NCBI GenBank assembly: GCA_910588405.1
Contig: CAJUPT010000024.1
Location: forward strand, 1 to 42,512
DNA: 42,512 nucleotides
DNA from: an uncultured Lachnospiraceae bacterium
Lineage (GTDB): Bacteria; Bacillota; Clostridia; Lachnospirales; Lachnospiraceae
Direction of reading: 5' to 3'
Each line of letters starts with the position of its first letter. Positions within the stretch are counted from its first letter, which is position 1. The notes beneath the pieces were generated by a model. The model searched no databases, was not told the DNA's origin, and was given only the letters and a program-made list of their open reading frames with translations. The translations under genes and the position numbers were made by a program. This document shows positions 23,286 through 32,784 of this stretch, piece by piece.

Positions 23286-25130
23286 ATGAAGACAAAAAGA
23301 GAAGATATCAGAAACGTGGCGATCATCGCCCATGTTGACCATGGCAAAACCACACTGGTGGACGGCCTGCTTAGGCAAAGCGGTGTGTTCAGGGAAAATC
23401 AGGAAGTGGCGGAGCGGGTCATGGACTCCAATGATATCGAGCGGGAGAGAGGCATCACGATCCTTTCCAAAAATACGGCGGTTTTTTATCGTGATACAAA
23501 AATTAATATCGTGGATACTCCCGGGCATGCGGATTTCGGCGGCGAGGTGGAGCGTGTGCTGAAAATGGTAAACGGCGTGGTGCTTTTGGTGGATGCTTTT
23601 GAGGGGGCGATGCCGCAGACCAAGTTCGTGCTGAAAAAGGCATTGGAGCTTAACCTGGCAGTGATTGTCTGTATCAATAAAATTGACCGCCCCGAGGCCA
23701 GACCGGCCCAGGTGGTGGACGAGGTGCTGGAGCTTTTGATCGAGCTGGACGCTTCGGACGCCCAGCTTGACTGCCCCTTTATCTATGCCTCTGCCAGAGA
23801 CGGTTACGCGGTGACTGACCTGGAGGCTGAACACAAGGATATGACCCCTTTGTTTGAGGCAATTATCAACCATATCCCTGCGCCGGAGGGAGACCCGGAG
23901 GCAGACACCCAGATGCTGATCAGCACCATCGATTACAATGAGTATGTGGGGCGTATCGGCGTGGGCAAGATTGACAATGGTTCTCTGCGGGTGAACCAGG
24001 ATGTGGTAATCGTCAACGCCCACGATCTGAAAAAAATGAAAAAGGTAAAGGTGAGCCGTCTCTATGAATTTGACGGCCTGAATAAGGTAGAGGTACAGGA
24101 GGCAGGCATCGGCGCCATCGTGGCGGTGTCCGGTATCGCCGATATCCATATCGGGGATACCTTATGCTCCCCGGAGAATCCGGAGCCGATTCCGTTCCAG
24201 AAAATCTCGGAGCCTACCATCGCCATGAATTTTATGGTAAATGACAGCCCGCTGGCAGGGCAGGAGGGAAAATTTGTAACCTCCCGCCATATCAGGGACC
24301 GTCTGTTCCGGGAGCTGAACACGGATGTCAGCCTGCGGGTGGAGGAGACCGACAGCCCCGACTGCTTCAAGGTGTCCGGCAGAGGGGAGCTGCACTTGTC
24401 CGTCCTGATTGAAAATATGAGGCGCGAGGGTTATGAGTTTGCCGTCAGCAAGGCGGAGGTGCTGTACAAGGTGGATGAAATGGGGCGTAAGCTGGAGCCC
24501 ATGGAGCTGGCTTATATCGACGTGCCCGAGGAATTCTCCGGAACGGTGATCCAGAAGCTGAGTTTAAGAAAGGGAGAGCTGCAGGGGATGTCCGCCTCGG
24601 ACAGCGGCTATACCCGGATGGAGTTTGCCATTCCGGCCAGGGGTCTGATTGGGTATCGGGGAGAGTTTCTCACCGACACCAAGGGAAACGGCATTATGAA
24701 TACCAGTTTTGACGGGTACGGCCCTTATAAGGGGGATATCCAGTACCGCAAGCAGGGTTCTTTGATTGCCTTTGAATCCGGGGAGACGATCACCTACGGT
24801 TTGTTTAACGCACAGGAGAGAGGGCTTCTATTCGTAGGCCCCGGGGAAAAGGTGTATGCCGGCATGGTAATCGGCCAGAACGGAAAGGGGGAGGACATCG
24901 AGGTCAACGTGTGCAAGCGCAAGCAGCTGACCAATACCCGTGCATCAGGCTCCGACGACGCGTTAAAGCTGACGCCGCCTAAAATTTTAAGCTTAGAGCA
25001 GGCGCTGGAATTTATTGATACGGACGAGCTTTTGGAGGTGACGCCGGAGAATATCCGGATCAGGAAGCGGATTCTGGACCCGGCCATGCGCAAACGGATG
25101 GCTCACAACCAGAAATCAAAAAATAACTGA
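23286..25130 (+). CDS. typA: Translational GTPase TypA/BipA
   Basis: TypA (BipA) is a ribosome-associated GTPase related to EF-G that helps 50S assembly and growth at low temperature or under stress. The 614-residue length from the ATG at 23286 is normal; the frame is open back to 23133, but those codons cover the leader hairpin. G motifs are in order: AHVDHGKTTL (G1), RGITI (G2), DTPGHADF (G3) and NKID (G4). Domain II, the EF-G-like domain III/V block starting KVSGRGELHLSVLIENM, and the C-terminal TypA-specific region with GYRGEFLTDTKGNGIMN follow. A large antisense open frame across yitT and typA is a shadow. Confidence 0.96.
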   Translation: MKTKREDIRNVAIIAHVDHGKTTLVDGLLRQSGVFRENQEVAERVMDSNDIERERGITILSKNTAVFYRDTKINIVDTPGHADFGGEVERVLKMVNGVVLLVDAFEGAMPQTKFVLKKALELNLAVIVCINKIDRPEARPAQVVDEVLELLIELDASDAQLDCPFIYASARDGYAVTDLEAEHKDMTPLFEAIINHIPAPEGDPEADTQMLISTIDYNEYVGRIGVGKIDNGSLRVNQDVVIVNAHDLKKMKKVKVSRLYEFDGLNKVEVQEAGIGAIVAVSGIADIHIGDTLCSPENPEPIPFQKISEPTIAMNFMVNDSPLAGQEGKFVTSRHIRDRLFRELNTDVSLRVEETDSPDCFKVSGRGELHLSVLIENMRREGYEFAVSKAEVLYKVDEMGRKLEPMELAYIDVPEEFSGTVIQKLSLRKGELQGMSASDSGYTRMEFAIPARGLIGYRGEFLTDTKGNGIMNTSFDGYGPYKGDIQYRKQGSLIAFESGETITYGLFNAQERGLLFVGPGEKVYAGMVIGQNGKGEDIEVNVCKRKQLTNTRASGSDDALKLTPPKILSLEQALEFIDTDELLEVTPENIRIRKRILDPAMRKRMAHNQKSKNN

Positions 25131-25182
25131 TATCGGTGAAATTTCATACAAAGAAACTGGAAAAATCGACAGGATTTTTGAT

Positions 25183-25211
25183 TTGACAGTATATCCTTTT
25201 TCTGTTACACT
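25183..25211 (+). promoter_or_regulatory. Promoter of guaB
   Basis: TTGACA and TACACT with a 17-base spacer, about 130 bases before the guaB start. No purine riboswitch is recognised in the leader. Confidence 0.75.
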
Positions 25212-25342
25212 AGTCTGAAAATATCGGGAAATGAGCTGTATGGCGGTTTCAAAGTGTAAAAAATGTATGATCAAAATTTCATGGAAGCAGGCATTGAGGA
25301 ATTTTGGACGTACGTAAAAAAGAAAGAGAGGATGAAAAAGAA

Positions 25343-26797
25343 ATGGGTACAATTATCGGTGATGGCATTACTTTTGATGATGTGTTGCTGGTTCCTGCTT
25401 ATTCAGAGGTTATTCCCAATCAGGTAGATCTTTCTACCTGGCTGACTAAAAAAATTCGGTTAAACATCCCGCTGATGAGCGCGGGGATGGATACGGTGAC
25501 GGAGTACCGGATGGCGATCGCCATGGCCAGGCAGGGCGGAATCGGCATTATCCACAAAAATATGTCGGTGGAAGCCCAGGCGGAGGAAGTGGACAAGGTA
25601 AAGCGGTCCGAGAACGGCGTAATTACCGATCCCTTTTACCTTTCGCCGGAGAACACCCTTGAGGATGCAAATAAGCTGATGGGCAAATTCAGGATATCGG
25701 GGGTTCCGATCACGGAGGGCAAAAAGCTGGTGGGCATTATCACCAACAGGGACTTGCTTTTTGAGACGGATTTCACAAAAAAGATTAAGGAATCCATGAC
25801 CTCGGAAGGGCTGATTACTGCCCGTGAGGGAGTTACCCTGGAGGAAGCCAAGAAGATACTGGCGAAGGCCAGGAAAGAGAAGCTGCCGATTGTAGATGAG
25901 GACTTTAACCTGAAGGGCCTGATCACGATCAAAGATATTGAGAAGCAGATTAAGTACCCATATTCTGCAAAGGATGAGCAGGGAAGGCTGCTCTGCGGCG
26001 CGGCCGTAGGCATCACAAAGGACGTGATGGTGAGGGTAGATGCGCTGGTGGAGGCCAAGGTGGATGTGATCGTCATCGACTCTGCCCATGGGCATTCCGC
26101 GAATATTATCCGTACATTAAAAGAGATTAAGGCAAAGTACCCGCTGCTGCAGGTCATTGCCGGAAATGTGGCTACTGCCGAGGCTACCAGGGATCTGATC
26201 GAAGCAGGGGTAGATGCGGTGAAGGTGGGCATCGGGCCCGGCTCCATCTGTACCACCCGCGTGGTAGCAGGTATCGGCGTACCGCAGATTACGGCGATTA
26301 TGGACTGCTACGGCGTGGCGAAGGAATATGGCATTCCGATTATCGCCGACGGCGGCATTAAGTATACGGGAGATTTGACTAAGGCTATTGCTGCCGGAGG
26401 GAATGTCTGCATGATGGGCAGCCTGTTTGCCGGATGTGACGAAGCGCCCGGCGATTTTGAGCTGTACCAGGGCAGGAAATATAAGGTTTATCGGGGCATG
26501 GGATCTATTGCGGCTATGGAGAACGGAAGCAAGGACCGCTACTTCCAGGCAGATGCCAAAAAGCTTGTTCCCGAAGGTGTGGAAGGGCGTGTGGCTTATA
26601 AGGGAACCGTGGAGGATACGGTGTTCCAGATGGTAGGCGGCCTGCGTTCCGGCATGGGCTACTGCGGCGCGCCGGACATCGAGACTTTGCAGAGAACCGG
26701 GAAATTTATTAAGATTTCCGCTGCTTCCCTGAAGGAAAGCCATCCTCATGATATTCATATCACAAAGGAAGCGCCGAATTACAGCAGTCAGGAATAA
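25343..26797 (+). CDS. guaB: Inosine-5'-monophosphate dehydrogenase
   Basis: GuaB oxidises IMP to XMP with NAD+, the committed step to GMP. From the ATG at 25343, with AGAGAGG upstream, it has 484 residues, typical of bacteria; 13 codons of open frame before it are left out. The TIM barrel starts with FDDVLLVPAYSEVIP. Two CBS domains interrupt it at about residues 95-210 (MGKFRISGVPI and TLEEAKKILAKARKEKLPIV). The catalytic loop is GPGSICTTRVV with Cys303. The flap carries YRGMGSIAAM and the C-terminus GGLRSGMGYCG. It is transcribed alone and ends at a strong hairpin. Confidence 0.97.
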   Translation: MGTIIGDGITFDDVLLVPAYSEVIPNQVDLSTWLTKKIRLNIPLMSAGMDTVTEYRMAIAMARQGGIGIIHKNMSVEAQAEEVDKVKRSENGVITDPFYLSPENTLEDANKLMGKFRISGVPITEGKKLVGIITNRDLLFETDFTKKIKESMTSEGLITAREGVTLEEAKKILAKARKEKLPIVDEDFNLKGLITIKDIEKQIKYPYSAKDEQGRLLCGAAVGITKDVMVRVDALVEAKVDVIVIDSAHGHSANIIRTLKEIKAKYPLLQVIAGNVATAEATRDLIEAGVDAVKVGIGPGSICTTRVVAGIGVPQITAIMDCYGVAKEYGIPIIADGGIKYTGDLTKAIAAGGNVCMMGSLFAGCDEAPGDFELYQGRKYKVYRGMGSIAAMENGSKDRYFQADAKKLVPEGVEGRVAYKGTVEDTVFQMVGGLRSGMGYCGAPDIETLQRTGKFIKISAASLKESHPHDIHITKEAPNYSSQE

Positions 26798-26815
26798 AAG
26801 AAAAATAAAGCGTTA

Positions 26816-26855
26816 AGGCCGGCCTGTAGCTCATATGAGCCACAGGCCGGCTTTG
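26816..26855 (+). terminator. Terminator of guaB
   Basis: GCCGGCCTGT and ACAGGCCGGC form a perfect 10-bp stem. An inner GCTCATATGAGC can also pair. TTTGTT follows. Confidence 0.75.
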
Positions 26856-26865
26856 TTACGGAGTG

Positions 26866-26924
26866 TCCGGCAAAACACGCCAGTACTTAAAGGTATGCCT
26901 CGCGCGATGACGTGTTTTGTCGGA
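26866..26924. repeat. Palindromic repeat family 3, copy 1
   Basis: TCCGGCAAAACACG and CGTGTTTTGTCGGA form 14-bp arms (one G-T pair) around a 31-base centre that contains TACTTAAAGGTATG. A second copy at 35937-36001 keeps the arms and the centre with substitutions. Confidence 0.75.
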
Positions 26925-26952
26925 TTCAGTCAGAACAGCTTTGCCGGATGGA

Positions 26953-27177
26953 TTAGCATCCGCCGCAGCAGCACAGAAGCAGTAAGATCCACAGGCAGTT
27001 GTTGTCACCGCCGAAGAATCCATTGCCGCCGCCGCAGCCGCAGTCACCGCCGCCAAGGAAGTTGCCGCCGCCGCAGCAGGACAGCAGGATGATCAGAAAA
27101 ATGATATTGCAGCCATTGCCTCCGCCAAAGCCGGTGCCGCAGCCAGTTCCACAGTTCGTAGCAGTTAAATCACTCAT
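26953..27177 (-). CDS. Gly/Cys-rich small protein
   Basis: A 74-residue protein beginning MSDLTATNCGTGCGTG, with GGAGG before the ATG at 27177. It consists of Gly/Cys clusters (GGGNGC, CCGGG, DCGCGGG, CCCGGC) separated by two short hydrophobic stretches, IIFLIILLS and LWILLLL. Such proteins in Lachnospiraceae are often labelled high-cysteine or chorion-like proteins. Their function is unknown; a spore-surface, membrane-surface or metal-binding role is possible. The two hydrophobic stretches suggest membrane contact. It faces the large secreted protein gene across a divergent region and has no partner on its strand. Confidence 0.75.
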   Translation of the reverse strand: MSDLTATNCGTGCGTGFGGGNGCNIIFLIILLSCCGGGNFLGGGDCGCGGGNGFFGGDNNCLWILLLLCCCGGC

Positions 27178-27311
27178 AGAAGAAAATCCTCCATTATTTT
27201 TGTTTACAATACATGGTATGTGGCAGGGCTTGCCTTGTTTCCGGTTATGTAAAAATTTTTTATGGGAAACGACAGACAGGTGAAGCCCAGAATCTGTCAT
27301 TTATTTGAATC

Positions 27312-27340
27312 TTTTCATTATGGGATAAATACTGTATAAT
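27312..27340 (+). promoter_or_regulatory. Promoter of the large secreted protein gene
   Basis: An exact TATAAT (27335-27340) with a weak TTTTCA 17 bases before it. The 100-base leader contains a hairpin GAAAGTTT/AAACTTTC and the shared hairpin at 27410. Confidence 0.45.
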
Positions 27341-27409
27341 GGGAAAAACGGATCGAACAGGATCTGATTGGAGGAAAGTTTGAAAATAAACTTTCAAATC
27401 TACCTGGAT

Positions 27410-27436
27410 GACGCAGTAAGCTGCGTCAGGAAAGAG
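27410..27436 (+). promoter_or_regulatory. Leader hairpin plus Shine-Dalgarno shared with galM
   Basis: GACGCAG-TAAG-CTGCGTC forms a 7-bp hairpin directly followed by AGGAAAGAGG and then the ATG. It matches the galM leader at 4609 in stem position, sequence and the following purine tract. Confidence 0.55.
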
Positions 27437-27441
27437 GAAAC

Positions 27442-30400
27442 ATGAAAGGGAAAACAGCCAGAGCCATCGCAGTTTTATTGGCTGCAGTGTTAGTGATACT
27501 TTCTGCGGATCTCCGTGTGTTTGCGGACCCGGAGTCAGGCGCTGCCAGTGAGTCTTCCGGGGAGACCAGGGTAGAAGGCAGCAGTGAGGAAAGTCAGGAA
27601 GACAGTCAGGGGAATGCGGATGGGGAAAGCAGAGCGCAGGAATCCGAAGGGCAGAATACTGGCGGAGACAGTGAAAACGGCAGAACCGGCGAATCGGATG
27701 CTGTGGAAGCGACAGAGGGGGAGAAGGCGGACACTTCTTCCGGGACCGAAATGATCGAAGCCGACATGGGCGCGGTGGAGGTGGTGCTGACTGCCGGAAT
27801 CCAGGTGAAGGCAGATCAGTCCTTCCAGGTGCTGTTAAAGGGGAAAAACGGTACGGAGCGGGGCGAACTGACGCTGGAATTCCGGAATGGCAGCACGCCG
27901 CCGACAGACAGGGTCCGTTTTTCAAAGCTGGCCGAGGGTTCTTATCAGCTGATGGTGGCGGGGGACGGCTACATCACCTATATTCAGGATATCGAGGTGA
28001 ACGAATGGGGCAGCCGTATCTCCTTATATACCGGAAAAACCGTTGGTTTTTCAGAGGAAGCCCGCCCCGGCCTGCTGGTTTACGGGGATGTGAATGAGGA
28101 CGGACAGTTAAATGAAGCGGATGCCGCAGAGATTGTCACCGCCATGGAAGAAGGTCTGGAGGGAGGAAGCTGCGACTTGAATAAGGACGGCAGGGTAGAC
28201 CTTCTGGACTTGCGTTATTTTACGGAATTTTCGGAGGACTACCAGTGGCAGCAGGCAACGGTGGAAACCTTTATTCCCAGCGAATCGGTGGTCAGCCGTA
28301 CATTAGGTGATACACAAGTGCAGGAGGGCAGTTTAGGCAGCGTGCTGGATGGAGAAGAACAGGCAGTGCTGGGCACGGTTTCCGGCAATGCGGTCTCTGA
28401 GGATCATCCTCTGGGGGTAGAGTTTGACTTTTCCCGGACACTGCGGACGGCAGCTGTGGAGGAGATTCGTATGGCATCGCCCGTAGGCAGCCAGAGCATT
28501 GATGCAGGTGCCGTAGACATTACATATGTCAAGGACGGACGGCCGCGGACCAAACGGTTTGCCATCGTCAGGGCGGCCGGCGGCGAGCTGCGGGCAGATT
28601 TGGGAGGGCAGCTGGAAGTCAGAAAAGCTGTGGTGTGGATTACCCGGGCAGCGGGAGGGACTGGCAGCCAGGCGGCGCTTGCGGGCATTGATTTTGTTAG
28701 CGATCAAAACAGCAGGATTCCGGAGCCGGAACCGGCTGTGCCAAGCGGCATTTCCATAACGCCGGGCGGCAGCTTTTTCACAGTGGGCTGGGAACAGGGA
28801 ACTAATGTAACCGGCTACGAGGTGGAGGTTTCCTTCGGCGAGGCTGTGGAAACCTATAAAACCGGCGGGAACTGGCTGGAGGTCAGCCAGTTTAACAATG
28901 AAGCATTAAAAGAAAACGAGGAATATGAGGTGCGGGTGCGGGCGGTCAACGGCGCATGGAAAAGCGGCTATTCCCAGCCGACAGCCATTGCTATGAAGCC
29001 GGGCCGTGTGCCGGAGGCGCCCTGCCATGTATCATTGGAGGCCGGGATTGGCAGCCTGGATGTGGCGTGGGAGCCCTGTGAGAATGCAAAGTCTTATACA
29101 GTGTTTTACAAAACGGCATCGTCTTCGGACTATGAGAAAGTGTCAGGAATCCGCAATACATCCTATGGGTTGAAAGACTTGGCAGCGGGGGAGCGGTATC
29201 AGGTCTATGTGACGGCCTCTGGCAGTTTGGGTGAGAGCCAGCCATCCTTAACGGTGGCGGCCAGGACGATGTCGGCCGACGGCGGCGCCAGCCTGCCTGA
29301 ATACAATCTGATCAATCTTTCTGACGGTGCAGGGGAATTGAGCCGTCATATCCGGTCGGCCAATATCGGCGGCGGCGCTGTGATGGCGGACAGTCCTCTG
29401 GACCAGAAGGCGGGCAGCGGCTTGGGGCTCTTTGACAACAGCCAGGCTTCCTGTATGCGGTATGAAGGGCACAGCTTTGGCACATCAGCCTCCGCCGGGC
29501 CTGAGGAAGGCGTGACGGTGGAGCTGGACCAGGTATATGAGGTAGGCATGATCGGGATTCTCCCTGCCGTAGACACAGCGCCTTATACGGATGCCAGGGT
29601 CTGGTATTGGGATGGCCAAAATCAAAGGCATGAGGCAAAGCAGGTATCGCTTGTAGAGCGGGGGGAAGATGGAGCCCACTATTACCTGGTTAAAATAGAC
29701 GGCGTGCGCACCTCGAAGCTACAGATCGGCATTGGCCGTGAGGGGGACAGGGCGGATTCCGTATCCGTATCGGAGATTAGACTGTATACATATGACAGTA
29801 TCGAACAGGATATTATGGATTTATTTGCCGATGCGCTGCACACGGAGCTGAAAGCAGACGTGAAGGAGGAGGATATCCAGGAATTACGGCAGCGGCTTGA
29901 TACCGAGGATGCGGTGAGCGGCAGTCGCCATCCGGAACGGCAGGCGCTGCTTGCGAAATTGGATGAGGCCCAGGCGGTTTTGGACGGGAACAGGTCGGAG
30001 GGGGTTGTGGAAATCGACCCTTCTGTTTCCGCAGAGTATGACAGGGAGCTTCGGACCGCGGGACTGACTGGCTGGCAGCCTCTGGGTGTGACGGCGGCGG
30101 CAGGAGAAAAATTGACGGTTTATGTGAGCCATCCTGAGCTTGAGCAGGGGGAGGCGGCTGACCTGGAGCTTTATTTCACCCAGCATCACGGAGAGCAGCA
30201 GACCTATACAAAAGAGCAGCAGCTGCGAATTGGTGCGAATGAGGTCACAGTGCCACAGCTTTCTGACATTGACCGTGAGAAAGGCGGCGCGCTGTATATC
30301 CGGTATGTGGGGGACGATGAGAGCGACCAGTATCAGGTTCGGGTAGACGGGGGAAGCAGGTACCCGGTGCTGAATCTGCGCCGCGTTTCGGAGGGAGAAC

Positions 30401-32775
30401 GGGAAAGCCGAGTCCAGGCCTATGTAAGGGAGCTGGACAGCTATGTGGCCGGGCTTGAGGAACGCCATAACGGGGGGCATGGAGAGACGGCTTCCGAAAC
30501 GGTGCGGTATGATTATCGCGGTGCGGAGTGTATTCTGAATACGACAGATATTGTAACGGACCATATGATGTTTTCTATTCCGGCTAGCCAGGTGTTGGCG
30601 GGGCTTGGGAATAGCGGACAGGAAAAAAAGCTGTCCGATTCGGCGGCGTCCATGGATGAGATGCTGGAATTGTTTTATCAGCACAAAGGGCTGGCCTCCT
30701 CTTTCGCAGCCGGTACGGAGGTGGAAACCGCAGTCAAAAACCATTTGCCGGATCAATACCTGCATATCCGTTATATGGAGATTCCTGCCGGGAAGCTTCT
30801 GTATGCGGCGGACGGACATATCGGAATCGGCTGGAATGAGTCCGGGAGCCTGTTAAATGGAACTGTGCTGTCGGCAGATGAGGATGGAAGATACGAAAGC
30901 GGTACATATTACGACCGAGGGCTGGTTTATGTGATTGGACTTCAGCTTGGGCAGGAGGCATATTGGGAGCAGGAGGCAGCTGCCAATTATTTTGCGGCGC
31001 TGGCTCAGTCCGGGGAGCAAAAGGACAGTGCGGGCTTCTCTTATGACAGAGTTTTTGCCGCGGCTGCTTCGGGAACCGCATGGGAAACAGAAGCGGGGCT
31101 GGTTCGGTCTGCCATGTACTGGCAGCTGCACCTGGCTTATGACAGGGATTATTCTTATAAGCATTACCGGAATTACCAGGAGACATGTGAAAGCCTGTTT
31201 TTTGCCCGAGTGAGCAGCTATGCAAGAAATCCGGCTTCGGCGCCCACAGGAATTGCGTTAAGTCTGTCAGGGGATCAGGACCAGGTATTTATGCGGCTGG
31301 CCAGCAGCGCTGCCCAGCGCAATCTGACGGAATTTTTCATGCGGTGGGGGCTGGCGCCGGATGAGGAAACCAGCGCTTATATGGCACAGTATACGCCGGA
31401 GGAACGGCCAATTTATTATCTGGACGATTCGGCCAGAGCCTATGTGCTGGAGCAGGGAGGAGAGAGCGGAGGCATAGCCGGGATGGAAGGCGCGGCGGCT
31501 GAGGCTGTGAAAGACGGCGGCAGGGTGACGGTGACGGCCACATTTGCGCCGGAGGCGGCTGGGCTTGTCGGTGCCGATGACAGCTTTTTACAGGGCTATG
31601 AGATTGCGCGCATTGTCATGGAGCAGGGGAAGGAAAAGAGAGAGGTGATCGGGTTTACCAGGGATGGAGTCTTTACAGATCCCCTGTCTGGCATAGGGCG
31701 CCGGACGGTATCCTATGAGGTGACGGCCATCGACAAATGGATGAACCGTTCCGCAGCCTGTCGCACGGAGGCAGTGGAAGTGGAAGGTGACGGTCGCTTG
31801 GATAACAGCTTTTGGGCTGTGGAGACCAATATGATTTCCGAGATGGATTATAAAGCTTATGGCAGTCAGGAAAATCCCTGTGGTGGCGGCACGATGTCGG
31901 CAGTCGGGCGGATTGCGGACGGCCGGGTTGATACCGCCTTTACCGGGTGGTCTGAGGAGGAAGATCCCTATGTAATCATTAAGCTGGGGCAGAAGACACC
32001 GGTTTCGGCTCTTCGGTATGTGTTGGAAAGTAACGGTGGCGGCACGTTGATGACGCCTGTTTCGGACTACCGGATTGAGGTCAGCACGGATGGGGAGCAG
32101 TATGTGCCGGCAGCGGAAGGTACGTTAAAGCTTGCAGAAGGGGAGGCCATGGTGTACTTTGCGGCGGAAGAGGCGGCTGTTTACGAAGCTTCTTATGTGA
32201 AATTGACGGCGGTTGGTCAGAAGGGAGCTAGGCTTTCCTGTACGGAGCTGGAGCTGTACGGACCTGCCGGGGACTATATCGCTTTTCAGGCAGACCAGGA
32301 AAATCGCATAAGTGCAGGGATTTTGAGCGAGACATATATATATGGGCCAAACTCTGAGGATCAGGTGCCGGCTGACGCCCTGGTTTTGATCGGCGAGTGG
32401 CAGGGACGGAATCCGGAGAATGCGGATGTGATATTGTATGATGAGAAGGGAGAAATTCTGGGAGGCGTTGATGAGGATGGCAGGCCGAGAGCCGGACGGA
32501 CAATTCTTGCCCCGAAATCGTCGGAGGATGGGGATGAGACCGCAGGCGAAGAAAGCAGAAAAGGCATATGGCTATACTGGCTGGAAACCGGCAGAGGACG
32601 CAATGCATTTTCTATGCCTGAGAAGGTGCGTGCGGAGCTGTATTGGACCGGAGGAGCAGATGACAGTAACGTCAGCGACGGCAGCAGTGATAATGTTCGG
32701 AAACAGTGGCTGGTCAGCGATACGCTTTTTATGGAATCTCCGGAGGAACTGCCCGTGGTGCGGTTAGAGCGGTAG
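27442..32775 (+). CDS. Secreted multidomain dockerin protein with a degenerate M60-like domain
   Basis: A 1777-residue exported protein. A signal peptide (ARAIAVLLAAVLVILSADL, cleaved near VFA) and an acidic Ser/Glu/Gly linker come first. A type I dockerin follows at about residues 212-266 (GDVNEDGQLNEADA and DLNKDGRVDLLDL, two EF-hand-like loops). Next are two FN3 domains (about 432-612), a discoidin-like domain (626-786), a helical FIVAR-like stretch (787-852) and an M60-like region (about 853-1320). A further FN3-like segment, a second discoidin-like domain (about 1485-1610) and a tail of unknown fold end the protein. In the M60-like part the HEIGH zinc motif appears to be replaced by YVIGL (1163-1167), so peptidase activity is unlikely; mucin or glycan binding is inferred. 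No LPXTG motif is seen. A cohesin-like partner follows 9 bases downstream. Confidence 0.85.
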   Translation: MKGKTARAIAVLLAAVLVILSADLRVFADPESGAASESSGETRVEGSSEESQEDSQGNADGESRAQESEGQNTGGDSENGRTGESDAVEATEGEKADTSSGTEMIEADMGAVEVVLTAGIQVKADQSFQVLLKGKNGTERGELTLEFRNGSTPPTDRVRFSKLAEGSYQLMVAGDGYITYIQDIEVNEWGSRISLYTGKTVGFSEEARPGLLVYGDVNEDGQLNEADAAEIVTAMEEGLEGGSCDLNKDGRVDLLDLRYFTEFSEDYQWQQATVETFIPSESVVSRTLGDTQVQEGSLGSVLDGEEQAVLGTVSGNAVSEDHPLGVEFDFSRTLRTAAVEEIRMASPVGSQSIDAGAVDITYVKDGRPRTKRFAIVRAAGGELRADLGGQLEVRKAVVWITRAAGGTGSQAALAGIDFVSDQNSRIPEPEPAVPSGISITPGGSFFTVGWEQGTNVTGYEVEVSFGEAVETYKTGGNWLEVSQFNNEALKENEEYEVRVRAVNGAWKSGYSQPTAIAMKPGRVPEAPCHVSLEAGIGSLDVAWEPCENAKSYTVFYKTASSSDYEKVSGIRNTSYGLKDLAAGERYQVYVTASGSLGESQPSLTVAARTMSADGGASLPEYNLINLSDGAGELSRHIRSANIGGGAVMADSPLDQKAGSGLGLFDNSQASCMRYEGHSFGTSASAGPEEGVTVELDQVYEVGMIGILPAVDTAPYTDARVWYWDGQNQRHEAKQVSLVERGEDGAHYYLVKIDGVRTSKLQIGIGREGDRADSVSVSEIRLYTYDSIEQDIMDLFADALHTELKADVKEEDIQELRQRLDTEDAVSGSRHPERQALLAKLDEAQAVLDGNRSEGVVEIDPSVSAEYDRELRTAGLTGWQPLGVTAAAGEKLTVYVSHPELEQGEAADLELYFTQHHGEQQTYTKEQQLRIGANEVTVPQLSDIDREKGGALYIRYVGDDESDQYQVRVDGGSRYPVLNLRRVSEGERESRVQAYVRELDSYVAGLEERHNGGHGETASETVRYDYRGAECILNTTDIVTDHMMFSIPASQVLAGLGNSGQEKKLSDSAASMDEMLELFYQHKGLASSFAAGTEVETAVKNHLPDQYLHIRYMEIPAGKLLYAADGHIGIGWNESGSLLNGTVLSADEDGRYESGTYYDRGLVYVIGLQLGQEAYWEQEAAANYFAALAQSGEQKDSAGFSYDRVFAAAASGTAWETEAGLVRSAMYWQLHLAYDRDYSYKHYRNYQETCESLFFARVSSYARNPASAPTGIALSLSGDQDQVFMRLASSAAQRNLTEFFMRWGLAPDEETSAYMAQYTPEERPIYYLDDSARAYVLEQGGESGGIAGMEGAAAEAVKDGGRVTVTATFAPEAAGLVGADDSFLQGYEIARIVMEQGKEKREVIGFTRDGVFTDPLSGIGRRTVSYEVTAIDKWMNRSAACRTEAVEVEGDGRLDNSFWAVETNMISEMDYKAYGSQENPCGGGTMSAVGRIADGRVDTAFTGWSEEEDPYVIIKLGQKTPVSALRYVLESNGGGTLMTPVSDYRIEVSTDGEQYVPAAEGTLKLAEGEAMVYFAAEEAAVYEASYVKLTAVGQKGARLSCTELELYGPAGDYIAFQADQENRISAGILSETYIYGPNSEDQVPADALVLIGEWQGRNPENADVILYDEKGEILGGVDEDGRPRAGRTILAPKSSEDGDETAGEESRKGIWLYWLETGRGRNAFSMPEKVRAELYWTGGADDSNVSDGSSDNVRKQWLVSDTLFMESPEELPVVRLER

Positions 32776-32784
32776 GGACTGTGT

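Noticed and set aside
22698..24149. 483-codon open frame on the minus strand across yitT and typA
   Set aside because: It is antisense to two well-supported genes, is rich in His/Gln as expected of a GC-rich shadow frame and has no ribosome-binding site.
26460..26758. Minus-strand open frame inside guaB
   Set aside because: Shadow frame of a highly conserved gene with an unbroken plus-strand protein.
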